This document shows, piece by piece, positions 28,398 to 36,251 of a DNA stretch of 64,000 nt. A program made the translations under genes and the position numbers. This DNA is from an uncultured Thermoguttaceae bacterium. GTDB lineage: Bacteria; Planctomycetota; Planctomycetia; Pirellulales; Thermoguttaceae. The first letter of the stretch is position 1. Every line of letters starts with the position of its first letter. Location of the stretch: assembly GCA_938042245.1 (NCBI GenBank), contig CALIRO010000001.1, positions 52,290-116,289 on the forward strand. The letters are read 5' to 3'. The notes under the pieces were generated by a model that was given only the letters and a program-made list of their open reading frames with translations, was not told the DNA's origin and ran no database searches.

Positions 28398-29144
28398 TTA
28401 CGTGAAAATCGTCCCGCTTGCCTCCTCTTCTTCTTCCTCTTCGTCTCCCATATAAACCTTTGCACCACGAGCCTTGGCTTCTTCCATCAATTGACGAAAT
28501 CTCTCATGGATTTGAGCTTTTTCTTCAGGAGATTTTATGAAATACCACTCATAAAGATGGCGCATGTGTGCGGCTGCCAGTTTAGTTTTGGGATCCCATT
28601 CGGGTTTCTCTTGTAAATACCATTTTCTTCCTATCCTAAGGAACATAGGAATTTCTTCTTCTGGAACGCTCATGTGTCGGCTTTCAAACTGCTGGATGAT
28701 TTGGCGATAAATCTGGGCCGCCTTCTGGCGATCTTCGTCCCCAAAGTAGCCAAAAACACCTTTTACGAATGTTTCCTCTACAGGAGTAAGAAGCTTTATG
28801 AACTGTTTTATTTTGTCGGCAAGTTCGCCTTTCCTGCCGCAGATAATTACTCTTACTCCCTCTTGTTGGGGGATAAGGGTTCGATATTTCAATCCCACCT
28901 CGTCTAGATGTATACTAACTTCTTCTAGGTTCGTAGGCAACAGGGCGGACCACTGACTTATCCCCAGTTTTTGGGTTCGTCTAAAAATTGCTTGCGTCAA
29001 GGCGGCAAGGGCTTGGAAGGCCGTCCGTTGCCGTCGGCAAACCACGTTCTGGCCAATGAAAAATAGCCCGCACGCCCCAGGACGATTGCTACCGCACCCC
29101 ATCCTGGGCCGGTAATGCTTCTTGGAGGGTGATGGTTGCTGCAC
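28398..29144 (-). pseudogene. Truncated gene fused to transposase remnant
   Basis: The frame codes for 248 residues, but its parts differ. Residues 1 to about 55 derive from decayed transposase sequence (including the 47-base repeat and AFQALAALTQAIFRR). From about residue 58 (QKLGISQWSALLP) on, the protein is coherent, helical and charged: GELADKIKQFIKLLTPVEET, FGYFGDEDRQKAAQIYRQII, EEIPMFLRIGRKWYLQEKPE, AAHMRHLYEWYFIKSPEEKA, ending in an acidic run of Glu. This looks like the C-terminal part of an unknown, probably once secreted, protein whose front was removed by the insertion. The stretch is lower in GC than its neighbours. Whether it is expressed is unclear. Confidence 0.5.
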
Positions 29145-29425
29145 CCCAGGCCGGGCCGGTAATGCTTTACGGAATGGGATTGTTGCTGCACCCCATCTTG
29201 GGCGGGTACTGCTTCATGGCCATCAGCCCAATCCCCAAAAGCAGCCAGTACGCCAAGCTCAAGATCAGCAACAACCGGTCGAACCGCTCCGGATGCCTTA
29301 AAGCATGATCTTGCCGATAACCATCTTTAATTGCGGCAAGATGAGCACCAAGCGTTCGAACCGCTCCGGTGCCGGATCAGCCTGGTGCGCACCGCCCAAC
29401 CGGGCCGACGGTTCTTTTCGTCGAG
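28980..29425 (-). mobile_element. Decayed IS4-like transposase, C-terminal part
   Basis: Read on the minus strand, 29340-29167 gives IKDGYRQDHALRHPERFDRL then LLILSLAYWLLLGIGLMAMK and a stop. This is the end of IS4-family DDE transposases (YREK region and following helix). Upstream, 29422-29370 gives DEKNRRPGWAVRTRLIRH, and after a one-base frameshift PERFERLVLIL, so the same region occurs twice. Downstream, ACGLFFIGQNVVCRRQRTAF resembles the last residues of such enzymes. Frameshifts, stops and internal repeats show it is dead. No terminal inverted repeats were recognised. Confidence 0.65.
29094..29219. repeat. 47-bp tandem repeat in transposase remnant
   Basis: Units begin with GCACCCCA at 29094, 29141 and 29188, exactly 47 bases apart, the third incomplete. 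They share GGGCCGGTAATGCTT with substitutions. A second, looser duplication (AAGATCAGCA.../AAGATGAGCA..., 29261-29297 and 29338-29373, both ending in TCGAACCGCTCCGG) lies beside it. Confidence 0.75.
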
Positions 29426-29957
29426 GACAGCTCCTCGATCCCTCGAGCGTCATCCGCTGCCGCCCTTCCAAAAATTAGCGCGACTTCCGGTTTTGATGCA
29501 GCCTGTGGGCGATTTTTCCTCCCGGGCTGGTAGCGGGGTTAGGGAAGCAAAAGAGCATTATCAGACGAGCACCCAGACCTACTTCCAGGCGGCTTCTTAG
29601 AGCAGTTTTAGGGACCAACAGACGGCGTAGCGCCCGGGCCAAAAAGCGGCGCACGAAAAACCACCATCCCACGCCGTCAGCAGATGCAGGCGGGAACAGC
29701 CTAGAAGGGGGCTAATATTTCAGCCGACTAATGCAACCGCTCACTATTGCGAAAGCAAAGAGCCTATTTTCCGATGGTTGCTGCTCTCTGGCGTGCCCCT
29801 TGCCTGGGAGGAAACAGTCGGTGGAGCATCCCCCCTAACCAACAGGCCCCTAATGGAATCGGCTGAAATGTTACGAAAGGGGTTTCTGTAACCGCTTGGC
29901 AGAATGCTAAGTGCGCTGAATGGGGTAGATGTTCGCCGAATAGTGTACATTAATTAA
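29426..29957. other. Non-coding or decayed segment beside tRNA-Ile
   Basis: No intact gene. A short minus-strand frame at about 29672-29475 (RRFLARALRRLLVPKTALRS) might be another transposase fragment, but I cannot confirm it. No copy of the tRNA 3' end was found on the other side of the segment. Confidence 0.4.
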
Positions 29958-30031
29958 TGGGCGCATGAGGATTCGAACCTCAGACCTCGTCCTTATCAGG
30001 GACGCGCTCTAACCAACTGAGCTATGCGCCC
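29958..30031 (-). tRNA. tRNA-Ile (GAT anticodon)
   Basis: The minus strand folds as a full cloverleaf: acceptor GGGCGCA/TGCGCCC, D arm GCTC-AGTTGGTTA-GAGC, anticodon arm CGTCC-CTGATAA-GGACG with anticodon GAT, variable loop AGGTC, T arm TGAGG-TTCGAAT-CCTCA, discriminator A. CCA is not encoded. It reads isoleucine AUC/AUU. The accessory segment with the transposase remnant lies at its 3' side, a common insertion side. Confidence 0.97.
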
Positions 30032-30621
30032 AACGGAATTATGACCTGAAAACTAATTATGTTACCCGAAAACTATATTGTACTAGCCCATTCGAAAGAG
30101 TAAAGCGGGACCAGAGAGACGGGGATTTTTTCCCAAGGCTGAATGGGGCCTCAATATTACCTGTCGACTTATTTCCTCTTTCCTCGGATTCCATTAATTT
30201 CAAGGGCTGAATGGGTTCCCTTCTAATCCCCCTATGGAGGTAGAACTGATCCCTCAATTTCTAATCATTACCCTCACTAAACTTATCTAAACTGCCCATT
30301 TTTCTCATTTTATCAGAAAACCAGAGATCCGCCTTGTTACCCACCGTCCTTACTCCTTATCTTGAAACCTTTGGGATCTGGGACCCTCTAGGAAGGAATA
30401 TCCCACGCACAGAACTGTTCTCGGAACAAGCCGACTTCTTGTCTGGCATCGGGGTAGCCCGGAAACTCTGCGGAAAGCCGGACCGGTCCGATCCAGGCAT
30501 CAAGATGCTTCCGGAGTTGTCTGCTCTGTAGGGGGTAGTGTGTCGGTTAGAACCCCCTAGCTTGGTGGTCAATCGGCGAAATAACCCTCCGGAGTTGTCT
30601 GCCGAAGGGGGCCGTTGGTGG
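30032..30621. other. Intergenic region upstream of tRNA-Ile
   Basis: No gene supported. Close to the tRNA are two adjacent similar 18-19 base units, ACCTGAAAACTAATTATG (30044) and ACCCGAAAACTATATTG (30063), which probably include the tRNA promoter on the minus strand. The right part contains the direct repeat listed separately. Confidence 0.45.
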
Positions 30622-30629
30622 TTAGAACC
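30511..30629. repeat. Imperfect 42-bp direct repeat
   Basis: CCGGAGTTGTCTGC followed by a G-rich stretch and GGTTAGAACC occurs at 30511-30554 and 30589-30629. The second copy includes the last codons and stop of the SDR gene, so the pair looks like a duplicated gene end. Confidence 0.6.
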
Positions 30630-31404
30630 AAGCGGCGGTGAAGCCGCCATCTACGTTGATACAGGCGCCGGTTAGGAAACTACCGGCTTTGGGGGCGACC
30701 ATTAAAAGTAGTGCGCCGATCAGTTCTTCCGGTTCGCCGAAGCGTTTCATGGGCGTGCCGCGCATGATGTTTTCCACCCGCTCGGCGTCCAGAAGCCGAC
30801 GGTTTTGTTCGGCCGGGAAAAACCCCGGGCATAGGCAATTGACCCGCACGCCATGCGGCGCCAGATCCTGGGCGATATTTCGGGTCAGGCTCAACACACC
30901 GGCCTTGGAGGCCGCATAGCCGAAGACTTTCGACAGCGGTAGGTGGGAGGTAACGCTACCGATATTGACGATGGCGCCGCCGCCCTGTTCGACCATGTGT
31001 TGGCCAAAGACTTGGCAGGCCAGGAAGGTACCTTTGAGATTGATGGCCAGGACTCGGTCCCATTGTTCTTCGGGGTGTTCGAGGAATCGGCCGCCGAAAT
31101 TCACACCAGCCGCATTGACCAAGATGTGGACACGACCGGAGACTTTTTTCGCTTGTTCCAGGCAGGCTTGGAGGGAGGCTCGGCTGGTAACATCGACCAG
31201 GCAGTAGCTGGCCTGGCAACCGAGGGATTGGAGTTCTTCGACGCGCCGTTGGCAGCCTTCGTCGGTTACATCAGCTACGACGACATGAGCGCCGGCCTGT
31301 GCGAGGCCTCGGCAGAAGGCGCCGCCGAGCACACCGGCTCCGCCGATGACCACCGCCACCTGACCATCTAGGCCAAACAGCTCTTTGAGATATTCTGCGG
31401 ACAT
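30622..31404 (-). CDS. SDR family oxidoreductase
   Basis: 260 residues, the length of classical short-chain dehydrogenases. The ATG has CAGGAGA nine bases upstream. GGAGVLGG (21-28) is the cofactor loop, VNAAGVNFGG (about 90-99) the NAG region, SVTSHLPLSKVFGYAASKAG (about 145-164) holds the catalytic Ser and YxxxK, and VRVNCLCPGFFPAEQNR follows as usual. The end INVDGGFTAAWF matches the D-mannonate oxidoreductase / gluconate 5-dehydrogenase-like group, which handles sugar acids; the substrate here is an inference. Its downstream neighbourhood on the same strand (6-phosphogluconate dehydrogenase 312 bases upstream) supports a role in sugar-acid metabolism. Confidence 0.88.
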   Translation of the reverse strand: MSAEYLKELFGLDGQVAVVIGGAGVLGGAFCRGLAQAGAHVVVADVTDEGCQRRVEELQSLGCQASYCLVDVTSRASLQACLEQAKKVSGRVHILVNAAGVNFGGRFLEHPEEQWDRVLAINLKGTFLACQVFGQHMVEQGGGAIVNIGSVTSHLPLSKVFGYAASKAGVLSLTRNIAQDLAPHGVRVNCLCPGFFPAEQNRRLLDAERVENIMRGTPMKRFGEPEELIGALLLMVAPKAGSFLTGACINVDGGFTAAWF

Positions 31405-31716
31405 GATGGGTTCTCCTGTGGATAAGTGATAGAAGTTGACGTCAGTTGGCTAAGGACCCGGGAGTTCCCGACGAGTTATGGCATGGGCGAGGGCCGATTA
31501 TGGCGCCGCCCGCCTGGCTTACTTAGCATGCTACGGTTCCTCCTAGTGGGCAAACGCAACGGTTGCGGAAGAGACGTTCGCGGTGCCAGCGAAGGTTCCT
31601 ATGGGTCTTAGCAGGTGGCCAAGGCCCAGCAGCCCATGGTTGCGGGCGAGACGTCTGTTATCCAGCCGACGAGACGTCCGTTATCCGGCGGACGGGACCT
31701 TCGCGCTCCGAAAGGG
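31405..31716. other. Spacer between gnd and SDR genes
   Basis: No gene seen. It contains a short imperfect repeat, GAGACGTCTGTTATCC (31648) and GAGACGTCCGTTATCC (31671), 23 bases apart. Otherwise nothing recognisable. Confidence 0.5.
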
Positions 31717-33165
31717 TTATTCGTTGGGGGGTCGGCGTTTTTGGAGCCATTCGGTGTGGAAAAATTGCCCCCTGGGTTTATCCACCCGTTCGTAGGTGTG
31801 GGCGCCGAAGTAATCCCGCTGGGCTTGCAGGAGGTTGGCCGGGAGGCGTTCGCTCCGGAGGCTATCGTAATAATTCAGTGCGGTCATGAAAGCCGGTACA
31901 GGGATGCCCAATTGGGTGGCGGTGATGACCACATGGCGCCAGGCGGGCTGTGCCCGCTGGACGGCCTGCTGGAAATAGGGGGCGAACAGCAAGTTTTCCA
32001 GGTTGGGATCGGCGTCAAAGGCCTCTTTGATGCGTTCCAGGAAGACGGCTCGGATGATGCAGCCGCCTCGCCAAAGCAGGGCGATTTGGCCGTAGTTGAG
32101 CGGCCATTGGTATTCTTTTGCCGCCTCTCGTAATTGGACGAATCCCTGGGCGTAGCTGCAGATTTTGGAGGCATAGAGGGCTTGGCGGATGTCTTCGATA
32201 AATTTTTGTTTATCACCTTCATATCGGCCGGTAGGGCCCTGAAGGAGTTTGCTGGCCCGCAGGCGCTGCTCCTTCATAGCCGAAAGACTCCGGGCATAGA
32301 CGGCTGTGGTAACCAAGGTGCTGGGCACGCCGAGGTCCAAGGCCAATTGACTCATCCATTTGCCGGTCCCTTTGGCCCCGGCCGTATCCAGAATCATATC
32401 CACCAGGTCTTGGCCCGTTTCGTCGTCCTTGACGCTGAAGATGTCGCGTGTAATTTCGATCAGATAGCTGTTCAATTCTCCTCGGTTCCATTCGTCGAAC
32501 ACGTCGTACAACTGGGCGTTCGAGAGGCCCAGGGCGTGTTTGAGCATCCAATAGGCTTCCGAGATCAGTTGCATATCGCCGTATTCGATGCCGTTATGAA
32601 CCATTTTGACGTAGTGGCCTGCGCCGCGCGGACCGATCCATTCGCAGCAGGGGATGTCTTTATTCGGGCCGACTTTGGCGGCAATGGCCTTGAAGATCGG
32701 TTCGACCAGAGGCCAGGCCTGGGGGCTGCCACCGGGCATGATGCTCGGTCCGTGCAAGGCTCCTTCTTCGCCGCCGGAGACGCCGGTTCCAATGTACAAA
32801 AGTCCTTTTGACTCCACGTATTGGGTGCGGCGTTCGGTGTCGGCAAAATGGGTATTGCCGCCGTCGATAATCACGTCGCCCGGCTCCAAAAGCGGAATCA
32901 GCTTTTCGATGAACTCATCGACGGCTGGGCCTGCCTTGACCATCAGCATCACTCGCCGAGGCCGCTTCAGGGCCTGGACAAATTCCTCCAGCGAATGAGC
33001 GCCCACGATGTTTTTCCCCTTGGCCCGACCGGCTAGGAAATCGTCCACCTTGCTGACCGTCCGGTTAAACACAGCAACCCGATACCCTCGGCTTTCCACA
33101 TTCAGGGCAAGGTTTTCGCCCATAACGGCTAAACCAATCAGACCAAAATCGCACAACTGGGTCAT
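31717..33165 (-). CDS. gnd: 6-phosphogluconate dehydrogenase (decarboxylating)
   Basis: 482 residues, full length for the long form of the family. It oxidises 6-phosphogluconate to ribulose 5-phosphate and CO2 in the pentose phosphate pathway. GLIGLAVMGENLALN (about 9-23) is the cofactor-binding start, FNRTVSKVDDF (about 33) the usual NADP-preferring Asn-Arg-Thr, GVSGGEEGALHGPSIMPGG (about 130-148) the substrate loop, and GAGHYVKMVHNGIEYGDMQ (about 182-200) holds the catalytic Lys and Asn. The tail FHTEWLQKR fits the family's FHT-W C-terminus. AAGGAGC precedes the ATG. Upstream on the same strand lie a HAD hydrolase and PPi-PFK, so this is a central sugar metabolism neighbourhood, though gaps of about 300 bases argue for separate promoters. 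Confidence 0.96.
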   Translation of the reverse strand: MTQLCDFGLIGLAVMGENLALNVESRGYRVAVFNRTVSKVDDFLAGRAKGKNIVGAHSLEEFVQALKRPRRVMLMVKAGPAVDEFIEKLIPLLEPGDVIIDGGNTHFADTERRTQYVESKGLLYIGTGVSGGEEGALHGPSIMPGGSPQAWPLVEPIFKAIAAKVGPNKDIPCCEWIGPRGAGHYVKMVHNGIEYGDMQLISEAYWMLKHALGLSNAQLYDVFDEWNRGELNSYLIEITRDIFSVKDDETGQDLVDMILDTAGAKGTGKWMSQLALDLGVPSTLVTTAVYARSLSAMKEQRLRASKLLQGPTGRYEGDKQKFIEDIRQALYASKICSYAQGFVQLREAAKEYQWPLNYGQIALLWRGGCIIRAVFLERIKEAFDADPNLENLLFAPYFQQAVQRAQPAWRHVVITATQLGIPVPAFMTALNYYDSLRSERLPANLLQAQRDYFGAHTYERVDKPRGQFFHTEWLQKRRPPNE

Positions 33166-33472
33166 GGCTCTGTTTGCTCCTTAAGGAACAGGAGTATTTT
33201 GGGGTTCATGGATATGTTAGCTATTTTGGGTTTCGTGCAAGGAGTTGGTGGTTTTTCCGGTGGCCCCCCTCCTTGGGCAGAGCAGTAATTGCTCCGTTGG
33301 CAGCGGAAGTCTGGGCCCTGCTTGCGCAGGGATGAGATGCAATCCCCTTGGAACGGGCCAACCTATCCGCTAGCACATCCGGTGGAGGAGGGACCTTCTA
33401 GGTACCACTTGCTCTACCAGTTGGGCTGGGATAAGACTGTTCGGGTAGTCTCCACCGCCGGGAAGTAATTTC
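33166..33472. other. Spacer with inverted palindromic repeat
   Basis: No gene. A CTGCTTGCGCAGGGATGAGA element (33318-33337), inverse of the CATTCCCGC family, lies here. A tRNA-like D-arm string near 33400-33430 is considered under rejected items. Confidence 0.45.
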
Positions 33473-34345
33473 TTACGGTTCTGGATCGACCGGCCAGGGG
33501 GGCCGATCCGGCAGGCAGCGGTCAAACTCTGCCAAAAGTTCTTCCTGGTAGGCCTGGTCGAATCGACCCGAAAGGAACCGGTCGAGGCCTTCTTCGTAAA
33601 ATCGGCGCCAGCTTTGTTCTTCCCGACCGGGATTGATTGGGAAGAACAGGGTGCCGTTCGCTTTGGCTGCCTCGTAGTCGCCTGGGGCATCGCCGATCAT
33701 CAGGCTGTGGCCGGGCGGATATTTGCGAGCCAGGGCGAGGCATTCTTTTTTGGTGCCGAGTTCCTGGCCAGCAATGGCCGCTACGTATTGGGTCAGGTTA
33801 TGCTCCTCCCATTCCCGTTGCAAGGCTTCGTGCGGCGTAGCCGACACGACAATAATGTCCGCCTGGTCCCGGAGTTTCTCCAGGCTTTCCCGCACAAACG
33901 GAAACGGCGGCACACCGCGAACCATCCCTGCTATGGCGGCATTGACCGCCTTGGACCATTCCAAGGTCCGGCGCAACCAAGGGTCGCCGGTCTCTTGCAC
34001 CTTCTTTTCCAGGGCAGGATTGCCCAGTTTGGTTTCCTCTTGGACCCAGGCCCGAAGCGATTCTGGGATTTCGATCCGTACGCCCCGGGCTTTTACCTCC
34101 GGCCGACGTCGAAGCCACTGCAACGTCTCAATCAGGGCGGGGAATCGGTTGATCCCTCGGCTTTTGGAATAGAGGTTGACGAACTCCGCCGCCTCCCGGG
34201 CATATTTGCTCACGCCCTGAAGGTTCCAATAGTTGATCGTATTCGGAATGAAGCATTCTTTGTGCTTCAGTTCCATGGTGTCAAACGCACATCCATCGGA
34301 GTCAATGCCGACGAAAAACTCATGTTTTGGTGTGAGATCTAACAT
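33473..34345 (-). CDS. HAD family hydrolase
   Basis: 290 residues. The ATG follows GTGGAGGAACC. HAD motifs are in order: motif I GIDSDGCAFDT (nucleophile Asp15, acid Asp17), motif II VVSATPHEAL (about 180), a Lys in the ELGTKKECLALA stretch (about 205) as motif III, motif IV MIGDAPGDYEAAKANG (about 225-240). The long helical cap between 30 and 170 makes it a C1-cap type phosphatase or related enzyme. The opening KHEFFVGIDSDGCAFDTMEL is distinctive, and I believe it recurs in proteins next to sugar kinases or isomerases, but the substrate is not known. A sugar-phosphate phosphatase role would suit the neighbours. Confidence 0.82.
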   Translation of the reverse strand: MLDLTPKHEFFVGIDSDGCAFDTMELKHKECFIPNTINYWNLQGVSKYAREAAEFVNLYSKSRGINRFPALIETLQWLRRRPEVKARGVRIEIPESLRAWVQEETKLGNPALEKKVQETGDPWLRRTLEWSKAVNAAIAGMVRGVPPFPFVRESLEKLRDQADIIVVSATPHEALQREWEEHNLTQYVAAIAGQELGTKKECLALARKYPPGHSLMIGDAPGDYEAAKANGTLFFPINPGREEQSWRRFYEEGLDRFLSGRFDQAYQEELLAEFDRCLPDRPPWPVDPEP

Positions 34346-34668
34346 GGTTCCTCCACATGAAGATAAACAAGGAAGTATCCAGAAATAATCTCTCGAAATA
34401 CTCCTAGAAAGTTATGGCGCCATTTCTGCCGAGTGATCCAGGTTCCGGTTTTTCGGCAGGATTGCCGAGCGTGTCATTCCCGCGGAAGCGGGAATCCAGG
34501 CGTCTTGGCCGCCTCGTTGTTCCTTGCCTCCGCCTTTTGCTGCAGAGGCCCGATTTGTCATTCCCGCGGAAGCGGGAATCCCAAAACACCAATCCATCAA
34601 ACAAACAGAATCGCTGGTTTCGGAGCACCGAAAGGTGGTGCTTCATTATTCGGCTGAAATGGTACAGC
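34346..34668. other. Spacer dominated by palindromic repeats
   Basis: No gene. Two nearly identical palindromic repeats (listed separately) and flanking decayed pieces (CCGAGTGATCCAGGTTCCGG near 34428) fill this spacer. Confidence 0.5.
34474..34581. repeat. Two copies of palindrome TTCCCGCGGAAGCGGGAA
   Basis: Identical 24-base copies at 34474-34497 and 34558-34581, with centre TTCCCGCGGAAGCGGGAA preceded by TCA and followed by TCC. The arms pair to a hairpin. Related copies occur at 2027, 7801, 7850, 14535 (inverse), 25581 and 33318 (inverse), so it is a dispersed short palindromic family. Confidence 0.8.
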
Positions 34669-36012
34669 TTATTTCTTTCGATCGGCCTGTGGGACATAAG
34701 GGGGCAGTTTCTGATCGGCGTAGATGGGTTCAAAGCGGGTCATGCGAAGTCGGCCGCCGACCAATGGCAAGCTGACCATATCGTCGCCCACCAGTGGCCG
34801 GGCGTACCGGAGAAACTCATCGGTAACATCGGTTCCGCTGGAGGCAATCCAGTGCCGAGGGAAGCAGCGCTCACTATTGGCTACCTCCCCCAAGGGTACC
34901 TTATCGTATCGTACTTGATAGGCGGAGCCGGGTTCCCGCAAAATGGTAGCCATATAGCCGCTTTCGCCTCGGGCAGCCAATTCGACTGCTTTTCGACCAA
35001 CTTGGTAGGCCTCTTCCAGATCGACCACGGAGGCGTAAGCCATGGAGTGGCGTTGATCGGTGCCGGGCACATTGCCCCGGGCCGCCCCTTTGACCGGAAG
35101 TCCTACCCGGTTCAAATAATTCACCAACACCTGAGCCACCGACTGCGCAGCCGATCCGTATGACTTATGCCCAAAGGCATCCCGCACATCGGCCGTCTGC
35201 ACGAAGGCCTTTACCTCCGGCAGATCAAATACCTTGGCCTCCGGAAGCAAGGAAACATCGAAGCCCTCGCTGACGACGATCATGCATCGGCCATGGCGGC
35301 GGAGCAGGTCACTGACCTGATCAGCAATCTGTTCGGCCGGGATTTGACTCTCGGCCAGATAGATCAGAAGGGGCATTTGGCGCTCGGGGTCGGCCAGTCG
35401 GGCTGCCGCCGGAATAAAGCCAATTTTCCGACCCATCGCCTGCATGACCAGAACCGGATCGGCCGGACAAGAACCAGCATTTTCCTCATTGGCGCACTGA
35501 ACCATGTGCATCCAGTATTTGGCGGCTGATCCATAGCCGGGCGTATGGTCGATCAGCCGAAACTCCGAATCGCCCACATCGTTATCGATGGTCTTCGGCA
35601 CGCCGACCGCCACCAAGTCCAAGCCCCGCTGGTGGGCCAACTGGGCAATCTTGTTGGCCGTGTCCATCGAGTCGTTGCCGCCAATGTAGAGAAAGTAGCC
35701 CACCTGGTGGGCCTTGAAGACTTCGATGACCCGCTCGAAATCCTCCTGCTGGGTTTCTTTGAGTTTATACCGACAGGTGCCGATGGACCCAGCCACCGGC
35801 GTGGTACGCAAAAGGGCGATCTCCTGCGCCGGTTGGGCCGACAGGTTCAATAACTCTTCTTTAAGCACCCCTTCGATGCCATGCCGGGCGCCATACACAG
35901 TACCAATGGCATCAAAATCCCTGGCTGCTTCGATGATGCCACGCAACGTATTATTGATCACACAAGTAGGCCCACCGCTTTGGGCCACCACCAGATTCTT
36001 CCCCGTAGCCAT
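34669..36012 (-). CDS. pfp: PPi-dependent 6-phosphofructokinase
   Basis: 447 residues from the ATG at 36012; the frame extends to a TTG at 36051, which I consider less likely. It transfers phosphate between diphosphate and fructose 6-phosphate, reversibly, in glycolysis/gluconeogenesis. Family marks: LVVAQSGGPTCVINNTLRG (about 7-25), YIGGNDSMDT (about 109-118) and PKTIDNDV (139-146). The Asp after GGN stands at the position where ATP-dependent enzymes carry Gly (GGDGS), which marks the PPi type; Asn in place of the first Asp is a variant seen in some members. YGSAAKYWMHM and MGRKIGFIPAAARLA also fit. Near 36110-36130 upstream is a G/C hairpin of unclear role. Confidence 0.9.
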   Translation of the reverse strand: MATGKNLVVAQSGGPTCVINNTLRGIIEAARDFDAIGTVYGARHGIEGVLKEELLNLSAQPAQEIALLRTTPVAGSIGTCRYKLKETQQEDFERVIEVFKAHQVGYFLYIGGNDSMDTANKIAQLAHQRGLDLVAVGVPKTIDNDVGDSEFRLIDHTPGYGSAAKYWMHMVQCANEENAGSCPADPVLVMQAMGRKIGFIPAAARLADPERQMPLLIYLAESQIPAEQIADQVSDLLRRHGRCMIVVSEGFDVSLLPEAKVFDLPEVKAFVQTADVRDAFGHKSYGSAAQSVAQVLVNYLNRVGLPVKGAARGNVPGTDQRHSMAYASVVDLEEAYQVGRKAVELAARGESGYMATILREPGSAYQVRYDKVPLGEVANSERCFPRHWIASSGTDVTDEFLRYARPLVGDDMVSLPLVGGRLRMTRFEPIYADQKLPPYVPQADRKK

Positions 36013-36251
36013 CGTCTGCTTTGCTCCTGGGCACTCCTTGCAGAACGGCAAACACTACTTGCTCTAAGAGTCTAAAGAAATACTATTATAGTAACCCAAT
36101 GGGCCGGTAACAATCGGGGGAGCCTGCCGAAACCCCCCTTTTCAGACCCCTGGGCAGTAAATAATCCAGAGGAGACCTCTTGTCAGGAAAAGCGGTTTGC
36201 TGGCATCGTGCAGCTTCGGGGTGGGATGCCGTTACTTTAAATGAAAAGGAC

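Noticed and set aside
29094..29219. Tandem repeats considered as a CRISPR array
   Set aside because: Units are contiguous 47-bp copies without spacers and lie in a transposase remnant; no cas genes are present.
33391..33440. tRNA-like D-arm string (CAACTGGTAGAGCA on the minus strand)
   Set aside because: No acceptor stem, anticodon arm or T arm can be folded around it; likely chance.
36106..36132. G5/C6 hairpin with TTTT on the plus strand as a terminator
   Set aside because: No plus-strand gene ends there, and on the minus strand no T-run follows; role unclear.
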